Source: Antiquaquibacter metalliresistens (GTDB lineage: Bacteria; Actinomycetota; Actinomycetes; Actinomycetales; Microbacteriaceae). Taken from it: DNA of 64,000 bases. Below are positions 15,058 to 23,840 of the stretch, piece by piece. The stretch lies in contig NZ_JARGEM010000001.1 of the NCBI RefSeq assembly GCF_029211225.1, positions 496,001 through 560,000 of the forward strand, in the 5' to 3' direction. The notes under the pieces were generated by a model. The model had not been told where the DNA came from. It did no database searches and was given only the letters and a program-made list of their open reading frames with translations. Positions within the stretch are counted from its first letter, which is position 1; each line of letters begins with the position of its first letter. The translations under genes were made by a program, and so were the position numbers.

Positions 15058-16647
15058 CTACCGGCCGACGTCGATCGAATCGGGGAAGTCCAGAGTGTCC
15101 GGGTAGTCCCCGGCGGCGTACACCTCGTCATCCCGCAGCCGGAGCACGCTGCCGAACTCCTCGAGGGCCACCGCCAATGCCGGGTAGTCGTAGTCCTGCA
15201 CGGCGCGACCGGTAGCGAGCGACTGGTGCGCCAGCTCACCGCAGGCCTCGCCGAGCATCCCGAACGCCGGCTCCATGCGCGCCGAGAGGTAGCCGACGTG
15301 GCTCGCCGAGAAGCAGACCGCCACGGCGAGGTTCTCGGCGTCCGCCCGACGGGGCATCAGGCTCTCCGCGGGGAGCTGGTACAGGTCCACGGGCGGGTTG
15401 CTGGTGCTGCCGGTCAAGGTCCCCTCGGCGACCAGGGTGTCGCCCTCGGCCCAGTACTGCGTGATGTGGCAGTCCATGCCGTACTTCCAGTAGGCGACCG
15501 CCGTGGACTTGGTCGCGGATGCACCGAACAGGTCGTGCTCCGTGAGCACATGCTCGCCGACCATCCGGCGGGCCTCGCGGATGTAGAGCGCGTGCGGGAA
15601 CCCGGCGCCGTGCGGGCTGTCGACGAACTCGTCGGCCGGGTAGCCGAAGGCTCGCGTGCGTGCGCGGAACGTCTCCGACAGGGAAGGGTCGTTGGCCATC
15701 CAGTGCAGGAGGCCCTGGTGCCAGCGCACCTGCTCGGCGATGATCTCATCCCGCCGTGCCCAGCTGCCGTCGGGGTAGTCCCAGTTCACCCCGGGCAGGT
15801 CGAATCCGACGACGGGACCCTGGTTGGTCTGGAACTTCTGCCGCGGCAGCGCGGCGGTCTGGGTGACGATGGCGTCGAGTCCCCCGAGCTCGCGCTGCTC
15901 GACGAGGCGCTGGAACAGTCGGTACTCGGAGGGGTCGTAGCCCTCCGGCCGAGCGAACGGCAGCCGGTCATCCGCTGTGGTCAGAACCCCGCGGAAGTTG
16001 TAGGCCTGCACGGCGGCGTCCGCGGCCCCGGGCAGGAGGTCCGGCCGCGCCCGCATGAGGTAGGCGCCCGGCTCGGCGAGGCCCGCGGCGCGGTGCGCGC
16101 GGGTCGGGAGGAACCCGGCATGCTCCTCGCCATACTCCTCGCGCGACTCGCGACCCGTGCGATACGGCACCCCGCTGGCGGCCATCAGGTCGCCCTCGTA
16201 CGAGGCATCGATGAAGAAGTCGGCGCCGATCCAGCCCGGACCCGCGTCGGCGACGCGCACGCCGCGCACACGACCGCCACGCACCTCGACGTCGGCCGGG
16301 CCGTCGATCCGACAGCGCAGGAGCACGTCGACACCGGCGGCATCCAGCAGCTCGCGGCTCACCCGCTCGGCGACCTTCGGTTCGAAACGGTACTGCGCGT
16401 GATCCAGGCCGTACTCGCGACCGATCCCCTCGAAGAACTCCGACAGGGTCAGCCCGCCGAGCGCCGGCAGCACGTTGGGGATGTCGGTCTTGACCAGGCC
16501 GCCCGCGACGATCCCGCCGACATGCTCCGTCGGCTCGAGGATGCACACGGTTCGTCCCCGTCGGCGCAAGCGCACCGCCGCCATGATCCCCGCGAGGGAT
16601 GCACCGTAGATCAGTACGTCGTAGCGCCGCCGCCGCAGGTCGTTCAT
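15058..16647 (-). CDS. FAD-dependent oxidoreductase (PF12831-like), first copy
   Basis: 529 residues. The Rossmann motif DVLIYGASLAGIMAAVRL near residue 9 and ILEPTEHVGGIVAGGL place the FAD; IDASYEGDLMAASGVPY, REARRMVGEHVL and the C-terminal SASHVGYLSARMEPAFGM are shared with the copy at 20222. No signal peptide is seen, so it should act in the cytoplasm. The family is often found beside carbohydrate importers, but its substrates are unknown. Start and upstream stop overlap (ATGA), so it is coupled to the second copy. I infer oxidation of an imported sugar or glycoside. Confidence 0.85.
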   Translation of the reverse strand: MNDLRRRRYDVLIYGASLAGIMAAVRLRRRGRTVCILEPTEHVGGIVAGGLVKTDIPNVLPALGGLTLSEFFEGIGREYGLDHAQYRFEPKVAERVSRELLDAAGVDVLLRCRIDGPADVEVRGGRVRGVRVADAGPGWIGADFFIDASYEGDLMAASGVPYRTGRESREEYGEEHAGFLPTRAHRAAGLAEPGAYLMRARPDLLPGAADAAVQAYNFRGVLTTADDRLPFARPEGYDPSEYRLFQRLVEQRELGGLDAIVTQTAALPRQKFQTNQGPVVGFDLPGVNWDYPDGSWARRDEIIAEQVRWHQGLLHWMANDPSLSETFRARTRAFGYPADEFVDSPHGAGFPHALYIREARRMVGEHVLTEHDLFGASATKSTAVAYWKYGMDCHITQYWAEGDTLVAEGTLTGSTSNPPVDLYQLPAESLMPRRADAENLAVAVCFSASHVGYLSARMEPAFGMLGEACGELAHQSLATGRAVQDYDYPALAVALEEFGSVLRLRDDEVYAAGDYPDTLDFPDSIDVGR

Positions 16648-18323
16648 CGGACCACCGCCCGCGGTCCGCGATCCTCGGGGAGCGGGTACAGCGGCGTGCG
16701 CCCGACCGCCTGCGAAGGTCGAGTGCGGCGGATCTGCTCGGGCCAGGCGACCGGTGCGCCCAGCTTCTGCTCGAGCGTGCGCTGCAGGTCTCCAACGAGT
16801 CGGGGTGACTCGGCGACCGCGTGCGGTTCGGTGCGCTCCGCGATGCACTGGGCCGCGAGCGCTCCGGCCGCCTCGCCGATCGACCATTCGACCGGGTGCA
16901 GGCGATAGCAGCCGTTGGTGAGGTGGGTCGTGCCGATGTTCTTCGCCGCCGGGATGAGGTTGCGAACACGCACGGGCACGAGCGCCCCGAGCGGGATCTG
17001 GAACGGGTAGCACTCCAGGTTGACGTAGTTCATGCCAGCGGCCGAGGGGTGCAGGTCGATGTTGTAGTGCCCGATACCGACCGAGTCGGCGAATCGAGCG
17101 GCGCCGTCGCCCTCGGGCCGGTCCACGACGGCGACGTGCTGCTCCACGACGGTGAACAGCGCCCGGATTCTGCGGGACTCGCGCACGTAGACCTGCTTGG
17201 CCAGGCCATCCTTCGTGCCCGTGATGTCGGGCCGGAGCCGGAGCTCGGGGTAGCCGACCCCACCGTCGTGGCGCGGAGCCTCGGTCTGCATCCAGTGCAG
17301 GTAGGAGAGCGAGAGCTCGCGCGCGCGTTGCAGAGCCCACTGCCGTTCGGTCTCGCCGATGCCCGGGCCGACCAGCGGCGCCTCCCAATAGTCGGTGTTG
17401 GGCCAGTTGACCAGCGAGATGTCCGTCGCGATCACGTTCGGATCGAACTGGGTGCGAGCCCGAATCCGACGGAAGTGCCAGAGGTCCGCTCCACGGGGTT
17501 CGTCCATGTCGACCTCGAAGATGCGGTTCTCCCGTCCGCGGTTGGAGTGGATGTCGATCTTGAACCAGGACAGCTGCGGTCCGGGCCAGAACGGGTCCAC
17601 GTGCGTGAGCCAGTGGTCGTAGGAGGCCGGCCGGTCCACGACGTGCGACTCACCCGGCCTGAACTCGAGTGGGAAGCACCACGTCACCGCCTGCTGATCG
17701 CGCCAGTCCGCGACGTCGGGGGCGAAGCGCTCCCCGGTCTCGAGGCTCGACTCCGAGCCGACGACGTGCTCCACCTGCGCGAGTTCGAGCAGGTCACCGA
17801 GCTCGGTCGCGTCGATGACGATGTCGGCGGTGAGGTGTGTCGGCTCGCCGGTGTCGAGGTCGAGGAAGGTGACGCCGGACACCCGGTCGCCATCGACCGA
17901 GGCCGAAAGCGGTCTCAATCGGTGGCGTACCGTCACGAGGCCCGCCGAGCGCACCCCCGCGAGCATCTCGTCGATCGCGGCGACGGCGGCCAGCGGCTCG
18001 GCGCAGAGCCGACTGACATTGCCGAGCCCGGGGTTGAGCTCGTCGATCTGCCGTGCGGCATCCGTCAGCGGGTAGTTGCGCCGATAGTAGTCACGCACCC
18101 GCGTGCGCAGGTCGGCATAGCTCGACGAGGTGACGCCCTGCTCGATCCAAGGGTGCTCGTCCGAGGGCACGGCCTGCGCCGTCAGCTGCCCGCCCAGCCA
18201 CTCGGTCTCCTCCGTGAGCACCACCGCAACGCCCAGGCGAGCCGCGGCGAGCGCCGCCGACACCCCGCCGAGGCCCCCGCCGACGATCAGGATCGGGGAA
18301 TGGGCCGGTGTTGTGATGGTCAT
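16644..18323 (-). CDS. FAD-dependent oxidoreductase (PF12831-like), second copy
   Basis: 559 residues, no signal peptide. It has ILIVGGGLGGVSAALAAARL (about residues 11-30), TEETEWLGGQLTAQAVPSDE, IDATELGDLLELAQV, VRESRRIRAL, and HLTNGCYRLHPVEWSIGEAA at the C-terminus. It is the most diverged of the three copies in this locus: the GGQLTAQ loop and HPVEWSIGEAAG end differ from the SASHVxY ends of the other two. It starts 41 bases after the solute-binding protein gene and overlaps the next gene by 4 bases. The reaction is unknown. Confidence 0.85.
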   Translation of the reverse strand: MTITTPAHSPILIVGGGLGGVSAALAAARLGVAVVLTEETEWLGGQLTAQAVPSDEHPWIEQGVTSSSYADLRTRVRDYYRRNYPLTDAARQIDELNPGLGNVSRLCAEPLAAVAAIDEMLAGVRSAGLVTVRHRLRPLSASVDGDRVSGVTFLDLDTGEPTHLTADIVIDATELGDLLELAQVEHVVGSESSLETGERFAPDVADWRDQQAVTWCFPLEFRPGESHVVDRPASYDHWLTHVDPFWPGPQLSWFKIDIHSNRGRENRIFEVDMDEPRGADLWHFRRIRARTQFDPNVIATDISLVNWPNTDYWEAPLVGPGIGETERQWALQRARELSLSYLHWMQTEAPRHDGGVGYPELRLRPDITGTKDGLAKQVYVRESRRIRALFTVVEQHVAVVDRPEGDGAARFADSVGIGHYNIDLHPSAAGMNYVNLECYPFQIPLGALVPVRVRNLIPAAKNIGTTHLTNGCYRLHPVEWSIGEAAGALAAQCIAERTEPHAVAESPRLVGDLQRTLEQKLGAPVAWPEQIRRTRPSQAVGRTPLYPLPEDRGPRAVVR

Positions 18324-18364
18324 GCTGTCTCTCCGTTGCGGGTGGTCGGTGCGTGAGGTGGTGA

Positions 18365-19996
18365 TCAGCTGTTCGCGGCGGCGAACGCCTCTTCGAGCTC
18401 GCTTGCGATCTGATCGCCGCCCGAGGTGCGCCAGGTGGCGACCGCCTCGTCCCAGTAGTCGAGCCCGCGAGTGCCCTTGAGCACCTCGGTCTGCGCGTCG
18501 ACGAGCGCCTTCTTGAGGGCGGCGCCCTCGCGGTTGTCCGTCGTGGAGAACAGGCCTGCGGAGGCATCGGGCAGCAGATGCGGACCGACGCGCAGCTGGT
18601 AGTCGTACTGGGCCTGCACCCGCGACTTCGGGCCGGGACCGAGCACCGGCGGCTCGTCGACGATGTAGTTCAGCGGCAGGCCGAGGTCGGCGGTCGCACC
18701 CTGGATCGCGACCGGGCCGCCGTTCTCCAGCGTGAAGTTGACGTCTTCGACGCCGTACTTGCGGAACATCTGCTCGGTGGTTCCGATGGGCGCGGCGAGC
18801 CAGTTCGCGATGCGCAGCAGCTCCCGCACGCGCTCCTTGCTGTCGGACTTCTTGATCGCCGTGAACGCGAACGTGGTCTGTCCGAACCAGTGGCGGGCGT
18901 CCCCTCCCCCGTCGTACTTGGGGGCGACCAGGGCGCCGAACGAGGCATCCGGGTTCCCCTTCGCCAGGATGTCCCATGCCGCGTAGCCGTCACGGGTGAA
19001 GACGATGCGACCGCCGGTGATCAGCTGCCGGAAGTCCAGCGACCCGGCGAACGAATCGGGATGGAAGTACCCCTTCTTCACCAGCTGTGCGACGTCGCTC
19101 AGCGCCTGGCGCGCGGAGTCCGTGGCCAGGCCGAAGGTGAACTTGCCGCCGGACTCGGCCCAGTTGTTGGGGGTGCCGTTCATCTCCTGCACCACCCCGA
19201 CGGTGCCCGGGCCGTTCGCCGTCGCGTAGACGTTGTTCTTGGTGTCGGTCACCTCGGCGAAGATCTCGGAGAACTCCTTGAAGTTCGCCGGTTCGAGAGT
19301 GAGACCGCGAGCCTCGAGCATGTCCTGGCGGCCGAAGTAGATCTGGCCGATCGGCGCACGCGCGGTCGGGATGGCGCGAATGCCTCCCGACTGCACCATC
19401 GTCGACCAGGCGTAGGTCGGGATGTTGGCCAGGAACGGGTACTCGGCGATCGCATCCCCGGAGAGATACTCCGTGAGGTCGGCGAACAGCGCGGGAAGAA
19501 TCTGGTCGCGCCGGGTCTGGTTGAGCCGGATCTGCACGATGTCCGGGATGTCACCGCCGGCGAACACCGTGGCGAGCTTCTGCGTGTAGGCGCTGTCGGG
19601 CACCATGTTGAGGTTCAGGGTCACGCCGAGGCGCTTGTTCAGTTCCTGCCAGAATACGTTCTGGTCGAGTGCCGGGGGCACGGACGCGAAGAGGTTCACC
19701 AGCGCGGTGACCTCGCCACCGGATCCCGGCACCGCGGAGACGCCCTTCACGAGCTTCTGCGGGAACGTGAAGAACGCCGACATCGCATTGTCCTGCGCTG
19801 CGAGGTCGGGCGCGACCTTGTCCCACGGGATGTACCGGGGCAGCTCGATTCCCCCGGGGCCGACGACCGCGGGAGCACCGCCGCCGAGCACGGAGCCCGG
19901 GGAGCAGGCCGCCAGGAGCGAGGCCATCGCTCCGGCGAGGGCCACTCCGCCTGCACCGACGAGCAGTTGGCGACGGCTGAACTGGCTGGTTGTCAT
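18365..19996 (-). CDS. ABC sugar-importer solute-binding lipoprotein with Tat signal
   Basis: 543 residues, of the large LipO/AlgQ-like class of oligosaccharide-binding proteins. The signal SRRQLLVGAGGVALAGAM has twin Arg and ends in the lipobox LLAAC (Cys near residue 31), so it is probably a Tat-exported lipoprotein. The mature part has the class features NVFWQELNKRLGVTLNL, GDIPDIVQIR, and a conserved YGVEDVNFTLENGGPV near residue 420. A strong Shine-Dalgarno (AAAGGAGGAACGAC) precedes the ATG. It is the first gene of the leftward operon; its permeases lie in the divergent rightward operon. Confidence 0.9.
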   Translation of the reverse strand: MTTSQFSRRQLLVGAGGVALAGAMASLLAACSPGSVLGGGAPAVVGPGGIELPRYIPWDKVAPDLAAQDNAMSAFFTFPQKLVKGVSAVPGSGGEVTALVNLFASVPPALDQNVFWQELNKRLGVTLNLNMVPDSAYTQKLATVFAGGDIPDIVQIRLNQTRRDQILPALFADLTEYLSGDAIAEYPFLANIPTYAWSTMVQSGGIRAIPTARAPIGQIYFGRQDMLEARGLTLEPANFKEFSEIFAEVTDTKNNVYATANGPGTVGVVQEMNGTPNNWAESGGKFTFGLATDSARQALSDVAQLVKKGYFHPDSFAGSLDFRQLITGGRIVFTRDGYAAWDILAKGNPDASFGALVAPKYDGGGDARHWFGQTTFAFTAIKKSDSKERVRELLRIANWLAAPIGTTEQMFRKYGVEDVNFTLENGGPVAIQGATADLGLPLNYIVDEPPVLGPGPKSRVQAQYDYQLRVGPHLLPDASAGLFSTTDNREGAALKKALVDAQTEVLKGTRGLDYWDEAVATWRTSGGDQIASELEEAFAAANS

Positions 19997-20221
19997 GTCG
20001 TTCCTCCTTTGGCTGCGACGCGACTTGCTATTGGCGATATCTTTTGGCGTATCGCTAGCTTTCCGCTTTCGGACGACGGTAGAGGCCGAAGAACGGCCAT
20101 GTCAAGCATTCTTTTCGGGGTTCGCTAGATGCAAGTAATTGGTCATAACTAGCTTGCGTATCGCCGAACAACTTGCTAGACAAGGTCCGTACCCGACATC
20201 GTCGTCACGAAAGGACCGCAG
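19997..20221. promoter_or_regulatory. Divergent promoter and likely LacI operator region
   Basis: This 225-bp control region is clearly AT-richer than its surroundings. It holds a recurring motif CTTGC-N5-GC(G/C)GA: ACTTGCTATTGGCGAT at 20024, ACTTGCATCTAGCGAA on the minus strand (20138-20123) and GCTTGCGTATCGCCGA at 20152, plus a partial copy ACTTGCTAGACAAG at 20171. TTGGCGATATC and TTGGCGTATC repeat at 20032 and 20045. The neighbouring LacI gene at 21796 is the obvious candidate binder. Exact -35/-10 boxes are not clear. Confidence 0.6.
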
Positions 20222-21799
20222 GTGACCAAGGACCACGGCGCGCTTCCGGGCGTGCGCTACCTGCTCGAACCCGAGGTCTCGGCCGAAGAGCGGCGCAGCG
20301 ACGTCGTCGTCTACGGCGCGACCTCCGGCGGGGTGGCGGCGGCGCGCCGTGCAGCGCTCGAGGGTCGGTCCGTCACCCTCCTCGTGTTCGACGACCACAT
20401 CGGCGGCATGACCACCGGTGGCCTCGGACTGACGGATGTCGGCGACGCGCGCACCGTCGGAGGTCTCGCCCGCGCCTTCTACGACGCGATCGCGCACGCG
20501 TACGGCTCGTCCTCGCCGCGGTGGTTCTTCGAGCCGCACGTGGCCATGGACGTCTTCGAACAGTGGTTGAGTCATCCCCTCATCACCGTACGGCGCCGCC
20601 AGCAGCTCGCCGAGCTCGAACGCAGCGGGGCCAGGATCACGGCGCTTCGCACCCGCGACGGCAGTCGCTATCTGGCCGACGTTTTCATCGATGCGAGCTA
20701 CGAAGGCGACCTGATGGCGGCGGCGGGAGTCAGCTACACCGTCGGTCGTGAGGACGCGTCGGTGTACGACGAGGCGCTGGCCGGCGCGCAGCCCGGCGAC
20801 GGTCATCAGTTCATCGCCCCGGTGGACCCCTACCGCCGCGTCGGCGACCCCGCGAGCGGCCTGCTCGAAGGCATCGATGCCGCGCCGTTCGGCACGGTCG
20901 GCGATGGCGACCGGCGTGTGCAGGCGTACAACTTCCGGCTCTGTGTCACGACCGCGGCCGACCGCGTGCCGTTCCCGCGGCCGCACGACTACCGACCCGA
21001 GCGCTACGAGCTGCTGCTGCGGTACCTCGGCACCGGCGAGTTCGACCTCACCGGCCGCACCGTGCTGGTGCACGACGACGTCTACGACATGAACAACCAC
21101 GGCGCGGTCTCCAGCGACTACATCGGCGGCTCGTGGGAGTGGCCCGAGGCCACGTTCGAGCGCCGCAGCGAGATCTTCGACGATCACGTCTCGTATCAGG
21201 CGGGGATGCTGTTCTTCCTCGCCAACGACCCTCGCGTGCCGGCCGCCGTGCGAGAGGTCGCGAACCGCTTCGGGCTCTCGCCGCGCGAGTTCGTCGGCAC
21301 GGGAGGATGGTCCCCGCAGCTCTACGTGCGCGAGGCGCGGCGGATGATCGGCGAACGTGTGGTCACCCAGCGCGACGCTTCGCAACCCGACGCCGTGCAC
21401 GATCCGATCGCTCTGGCGTCGTACACGATGGACTCGCACCACGTGCGTCGTTACGTCGCCGACGGCCGGGTGATCAACGAGGGCAATGTGCAGGTCGAGC
21501 TCGTCGGCCCGTTCGGCATCTCGTACCGCTCGATCCTGCCGGTGCGGGAGGAGTGCGAGAACCTGCTCGTGATCGCCGCGATCTCGGCCTCCCACGTGGC
21601 CTACTCGTCGGTGCGGATGGAGCCGGTCTTCATGATGATCGGCGACAGCGCCGGCACCGCGGCATCGCTGAGCATCGAGAGCGGCACCGCCCTGCACGAC
21701 ATCGACTACGCACGGCTCGCCCAGGCGCTGTCGGACCGCGGCGCACTGCTCGGGAGCCCGAGTGCCGTCCCCGCGTCGGCGGGAGAGAATGTGCCATGA
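20222..21799 (+). CDS. FAD-dependent oxidoreductase (PF12831-like), third copy
   Basis: 525 residues, cytosolic. FAD-binding DVVVYGATSGGVAAARRAAL lies near residue 26, then HIGGMTTGGLGLTDVGD; IDASYEGDLMAAAGVSYTVG, REARRMIGERVVTQRD and SASHVAYSSVRMEPVFMM match the copy at 15058 closely. The GTG start has an AAAGGA Shine-Dalgarno 8 bases upstream. It is first gene of the rightward operon and overlaps the LacI gene (ATGA at 21796). Having three homologous flavoenzymes in one locus suggests successive or alternative oxidations of one substrate class. Confidence 0.87.
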   Translation: MTKDHGALPGVRYLLEPEVSAEERRSDVVVYGATSGGVAAARRAALEGRSVTLLVFDDHIGGMTTGGLGLTDVGDARTVGGLARAFYDAIAHAYGSSSPRWFFEPHVAMDVFEQWLSHPLITVRRRQQLAELERSGARITALRTRDGSRYLADVFIDASYEGDLMAAAGVSYTVGREDASVYDEALAGAQPGDGHQFIAPVDPYRRVGDPASGLLEGIDAAPFGTVGDGDRRVQAYNFRLCVTTAADRVPFPRPHDYRPERYELLLRYLGTGEFDLTGRTVLVHDDVYDMNNHGAVSSDYIGGSWEWPEATFERRSEIFDDHVSYQAGMLFFLANDPRVPAAVREVANRFGLSPREFVGTGGWSPQLYVREARRMIGERVVTQRDASQPDAVHDPIALASYTMDSHHVRRYVADGRVINEGNVQVELVGPFGISYRSILPVREECENLLVIAAISASHVAYSSVRMEPVFMMIGDSAGTAASLSIESGTALHDIDYARLAQALSDRGALLGSPSAVPASAGENVP

Positions 21800-22857
21800 C
21801 GAGTGATCGTGCAATCCAGCCCCGACAGGCCGACATCGCCCGGGCCGCGGGCGTCTCCCAATCCACGGTGTCCCTGGTGCTCGCCGGCTCAGGCGATCTC
21901 TCCCGGGTGTCGCCGGCCACCTATGCGCGAGTGATCAAGGCGGCGACCGACCTCGGCTACGACGGCCCTGTGATGGTAACCAGGCCGCGCAGTCGGCGCC
22001 TGCAACTCGGCGTGCACACCTTCGAGCGGGTGTTCCCCACCCGGTCGAGCGACTACTACACCCAGTTCCTGACGGCGATCGAGGAGCAGGCCGCGATCGA
22101 GGGATGCAACCTCATCCTCTTCACCGCCCTGCATCAGCCCGGCGGCGATCACCGGCTGTACGCCGAGGGCCGCAACGAACTGCGGCACGCATCCGGAAGC
22201 CTGCTGCTGGGTCGCAGCACGGACGACGACGACGTGGCGAAGCTCATCGACGACAACTACCCCTTCGTCTACGTCGGGGAGCGCACGATCGAGGGACGCT
22301 CCGTCAACTTCGTCGGTGCGGACTATCGCACCACCACCGGTCAGCTCACCGCCGAGCTGCTCGGCCTCGGCCACACCCGGATCGGATACCTCGGCGAACC
22401 ATCGCGCACGCCCCTCCAGGAGCAGCGCTGGAACGGCTTCCTCGACGTGCTCACGCGCTTCGGCCTCAGTGCGCCGACACCGAGCTTTCTGAGTCCGGAC
22501 GAGCTGAGCGCCGAGTGGCTCGATGCCCAACTGCGCTCGGGCGTGACGGCGCTGCTCATCGAGGCTGCGACGCAGCTCAAGGTGATCGAGACCCTCGCGG
22601 CGATCGGCGGCATCGGCATCCCGGAACAGCTCTCGGTGGTGCTGCTCGTCGACGTGCCCGCCGACTCGCCGACGACGCGGGACTGGGCGCAGCTCAACGT
22701 GCCGCGCGCCGATATGGGCAGCAGGGCGGTGCAGCTGCTCATCGAGATCATCCGCAACCCGACCGGCTCCTACGAGCGTCAGGTGCTGCTGCCGTGCCAC
22801 TACACGCTCGGCGCCACCACCGGCGCCCCGGCACCCCCCGATTCCACGAGGACGTGA
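21796..22857 (+). CDS. LacI-family transcriptional regulator (locus-specific)
   Basis: 353 residues. The N-terminal helix-turn-helix and hinge are QADIARAAGVSQSTVSLVLA (about residues 11-30) and VIKAATDLGYDG; a periplasmic-binding-like effector domain follows (FVYVGERTIEGRSVNFVGAD, LGHTRIGYLGEPSRTP). It probably senses an imported sugar and controls the divergent promoters at 19997-20221. It is embedded in the rightward operon between the flavoenzyme and permease genes, overlapping the former by 4 bases, so it would be autoregulated. Confidence 0.92.
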   Translation: MTSDRAIQPRQADIARAAGVSQSTVSLVLAGSGDLSRVSPATYARVIKAATDLGYDGPVMVTRPRSRRLQLGVHTFERVFPTRSSDYYTQFLTAIEEQAAIEGCNLILFTALHQPGGDHRLYAEGRNELRHASGSLLLGRSTDDDDVAKLIDDNYPFVYVGERTIEGRSVNFVGADYRTTTGQLTAELLGLGHTRIGYLGEPSRTPLQEQRWNGFLDVLTRFGLSAPTPSFLSPDELSAEWLDAQLRSGVTALLIEAATQLKVIETLAAIGGIGIPEQLSVVLLVDVPADSPTTRDWAQLNVPRADMGSRAVQLLIEIIRNPTGSYERQVLLPCHYTLGATTGAPAPPDSTRT

Positions 22858-22865
22858 GAAGGAAC

Positions 22866-23840
22866 ATGACCACCACCGGGTCCACTTGGACTGGCGCCGC
22901 ACGGGCGCGAAACGACGGCAGCGTCAGGCGCGTGCCGCGATCGGCACGGCTGCGCCGCGACTGGGTGCTCCTGGCGCTCGCGGTACCGGGTATCGCTCTG
23001 CTCCTGCTGTTCCAGTACGTGCCGCTGCTGGCCAACGTCATCGCATTTCAGGACTACCAGCCCTACATCGGCATCTGGAGCTCGCCCTTCGTCGGGTTCC
23101 AGAACTTCGAGATCCTCTTCAATGGCGACCCGGCCTTCGTCAGGGCGCTGCTGAACACCCTCCTGATCTCCTTCGTGCAGATCGTCGTGATCTTTCCACT
23201 TCCGATCGCGCTCGCGCTGACGCTGAACACGCTGCTGCACGACACCGTGAAGAAGGTGGTGCAGACGGTGCTGTACCTGCCGCACTTCATGTCGTGGGTG
23301 ATCGTGGTGGCGATCTTCCAGAACGTGCTCGGCAACGGCGGGCTGCTCAACACCTGGCTGCGCTCGATCGGAGCGGAGGGATTCGACATCGTCGGCAATC
23401 CCGACATGTTCCTGGCGCTCATCACGAGCCAGGCGGCGTGGAAAGACGTCGGATGGGCCTCGATCCTGTTCCTCGCGGCGCTCTCGCGCATCGACCCGAA
23501 CCTCTACGAGGCCGCCGACATGGATGGCGCGAACCGGTGGCAGCAGACCTGGCATGTCACGCTCCCCGGCATCAAGGGCATCATCGTGCTGCTGCTGATC
23601 CTGCGGCTCGGCGATGTGCTCACCGTCGGTTTCGAGCAGATCGTGCTGCAACAGCAATCCGTGGGTCGAGAGGTGTCGGAAGTGCTCGACACCTACGTCT
23701 ACAACAACGGCATCATCAACGGCGAATGGGGCACGGCTGCCGCCGTCGGCCTGGTGAAAGGGGTGGTGAGCGTCGTGCTCGTGCTGGGTGCGAACAAGCT
23801 CGCCCACCTCTTCGGCGAGAGAGGCGTGTATCAATCATGA
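22866..23840 (+). CDS. ABC sugar-importer permease (LplB-like)
   Basis: 324 residues with about six membrane helices. The permease EAA loop is EAADMDGANRWQQTWHVTLPG near residue 217 (key residues EAA...G.....F/W..I.LP). An LplB-type N-terminus (LLALAVPGIALLLLFQYVPL) and FQDYQPYIGIWSSPFVGFQN are typical of permeases that work with LipO-like binding proteins. It starts 8 bases after the LacI gene with GAAGGAAC as Shine-Dalgarno and overlaps the next permease gene by 4 bases. No ATPase gene is present in the locus. Confidence 0.93.
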   Translation: MTTTGSTWTGAARARNDGSVRRVPRSARLRRDWVLLALAVPGIALLLLFQYVPLLANVIAFQDYQPYIGIWSSPFVGFQNFEILFNGDPAFVRALLNTLLISFVQIVVIFPLPIALALTLNTLLHDTVKKVVQTVLYLPHFMSWVIVVAIFQNVLGNGGLLNTWLRSIGAEGFDIVGNPDMFLALITSQAAWKDVGWASILFLAALSRIDPNLYEAADMDGANRWQQTWHVTLPGIKGIIVLLLILRLGDVLTVGFEQIVLQQQSVGREVSEVLDTYVYNNGIINGEWGTAAAVGLVKGVVSVVLVLGANKLAHLFGERGVYQS

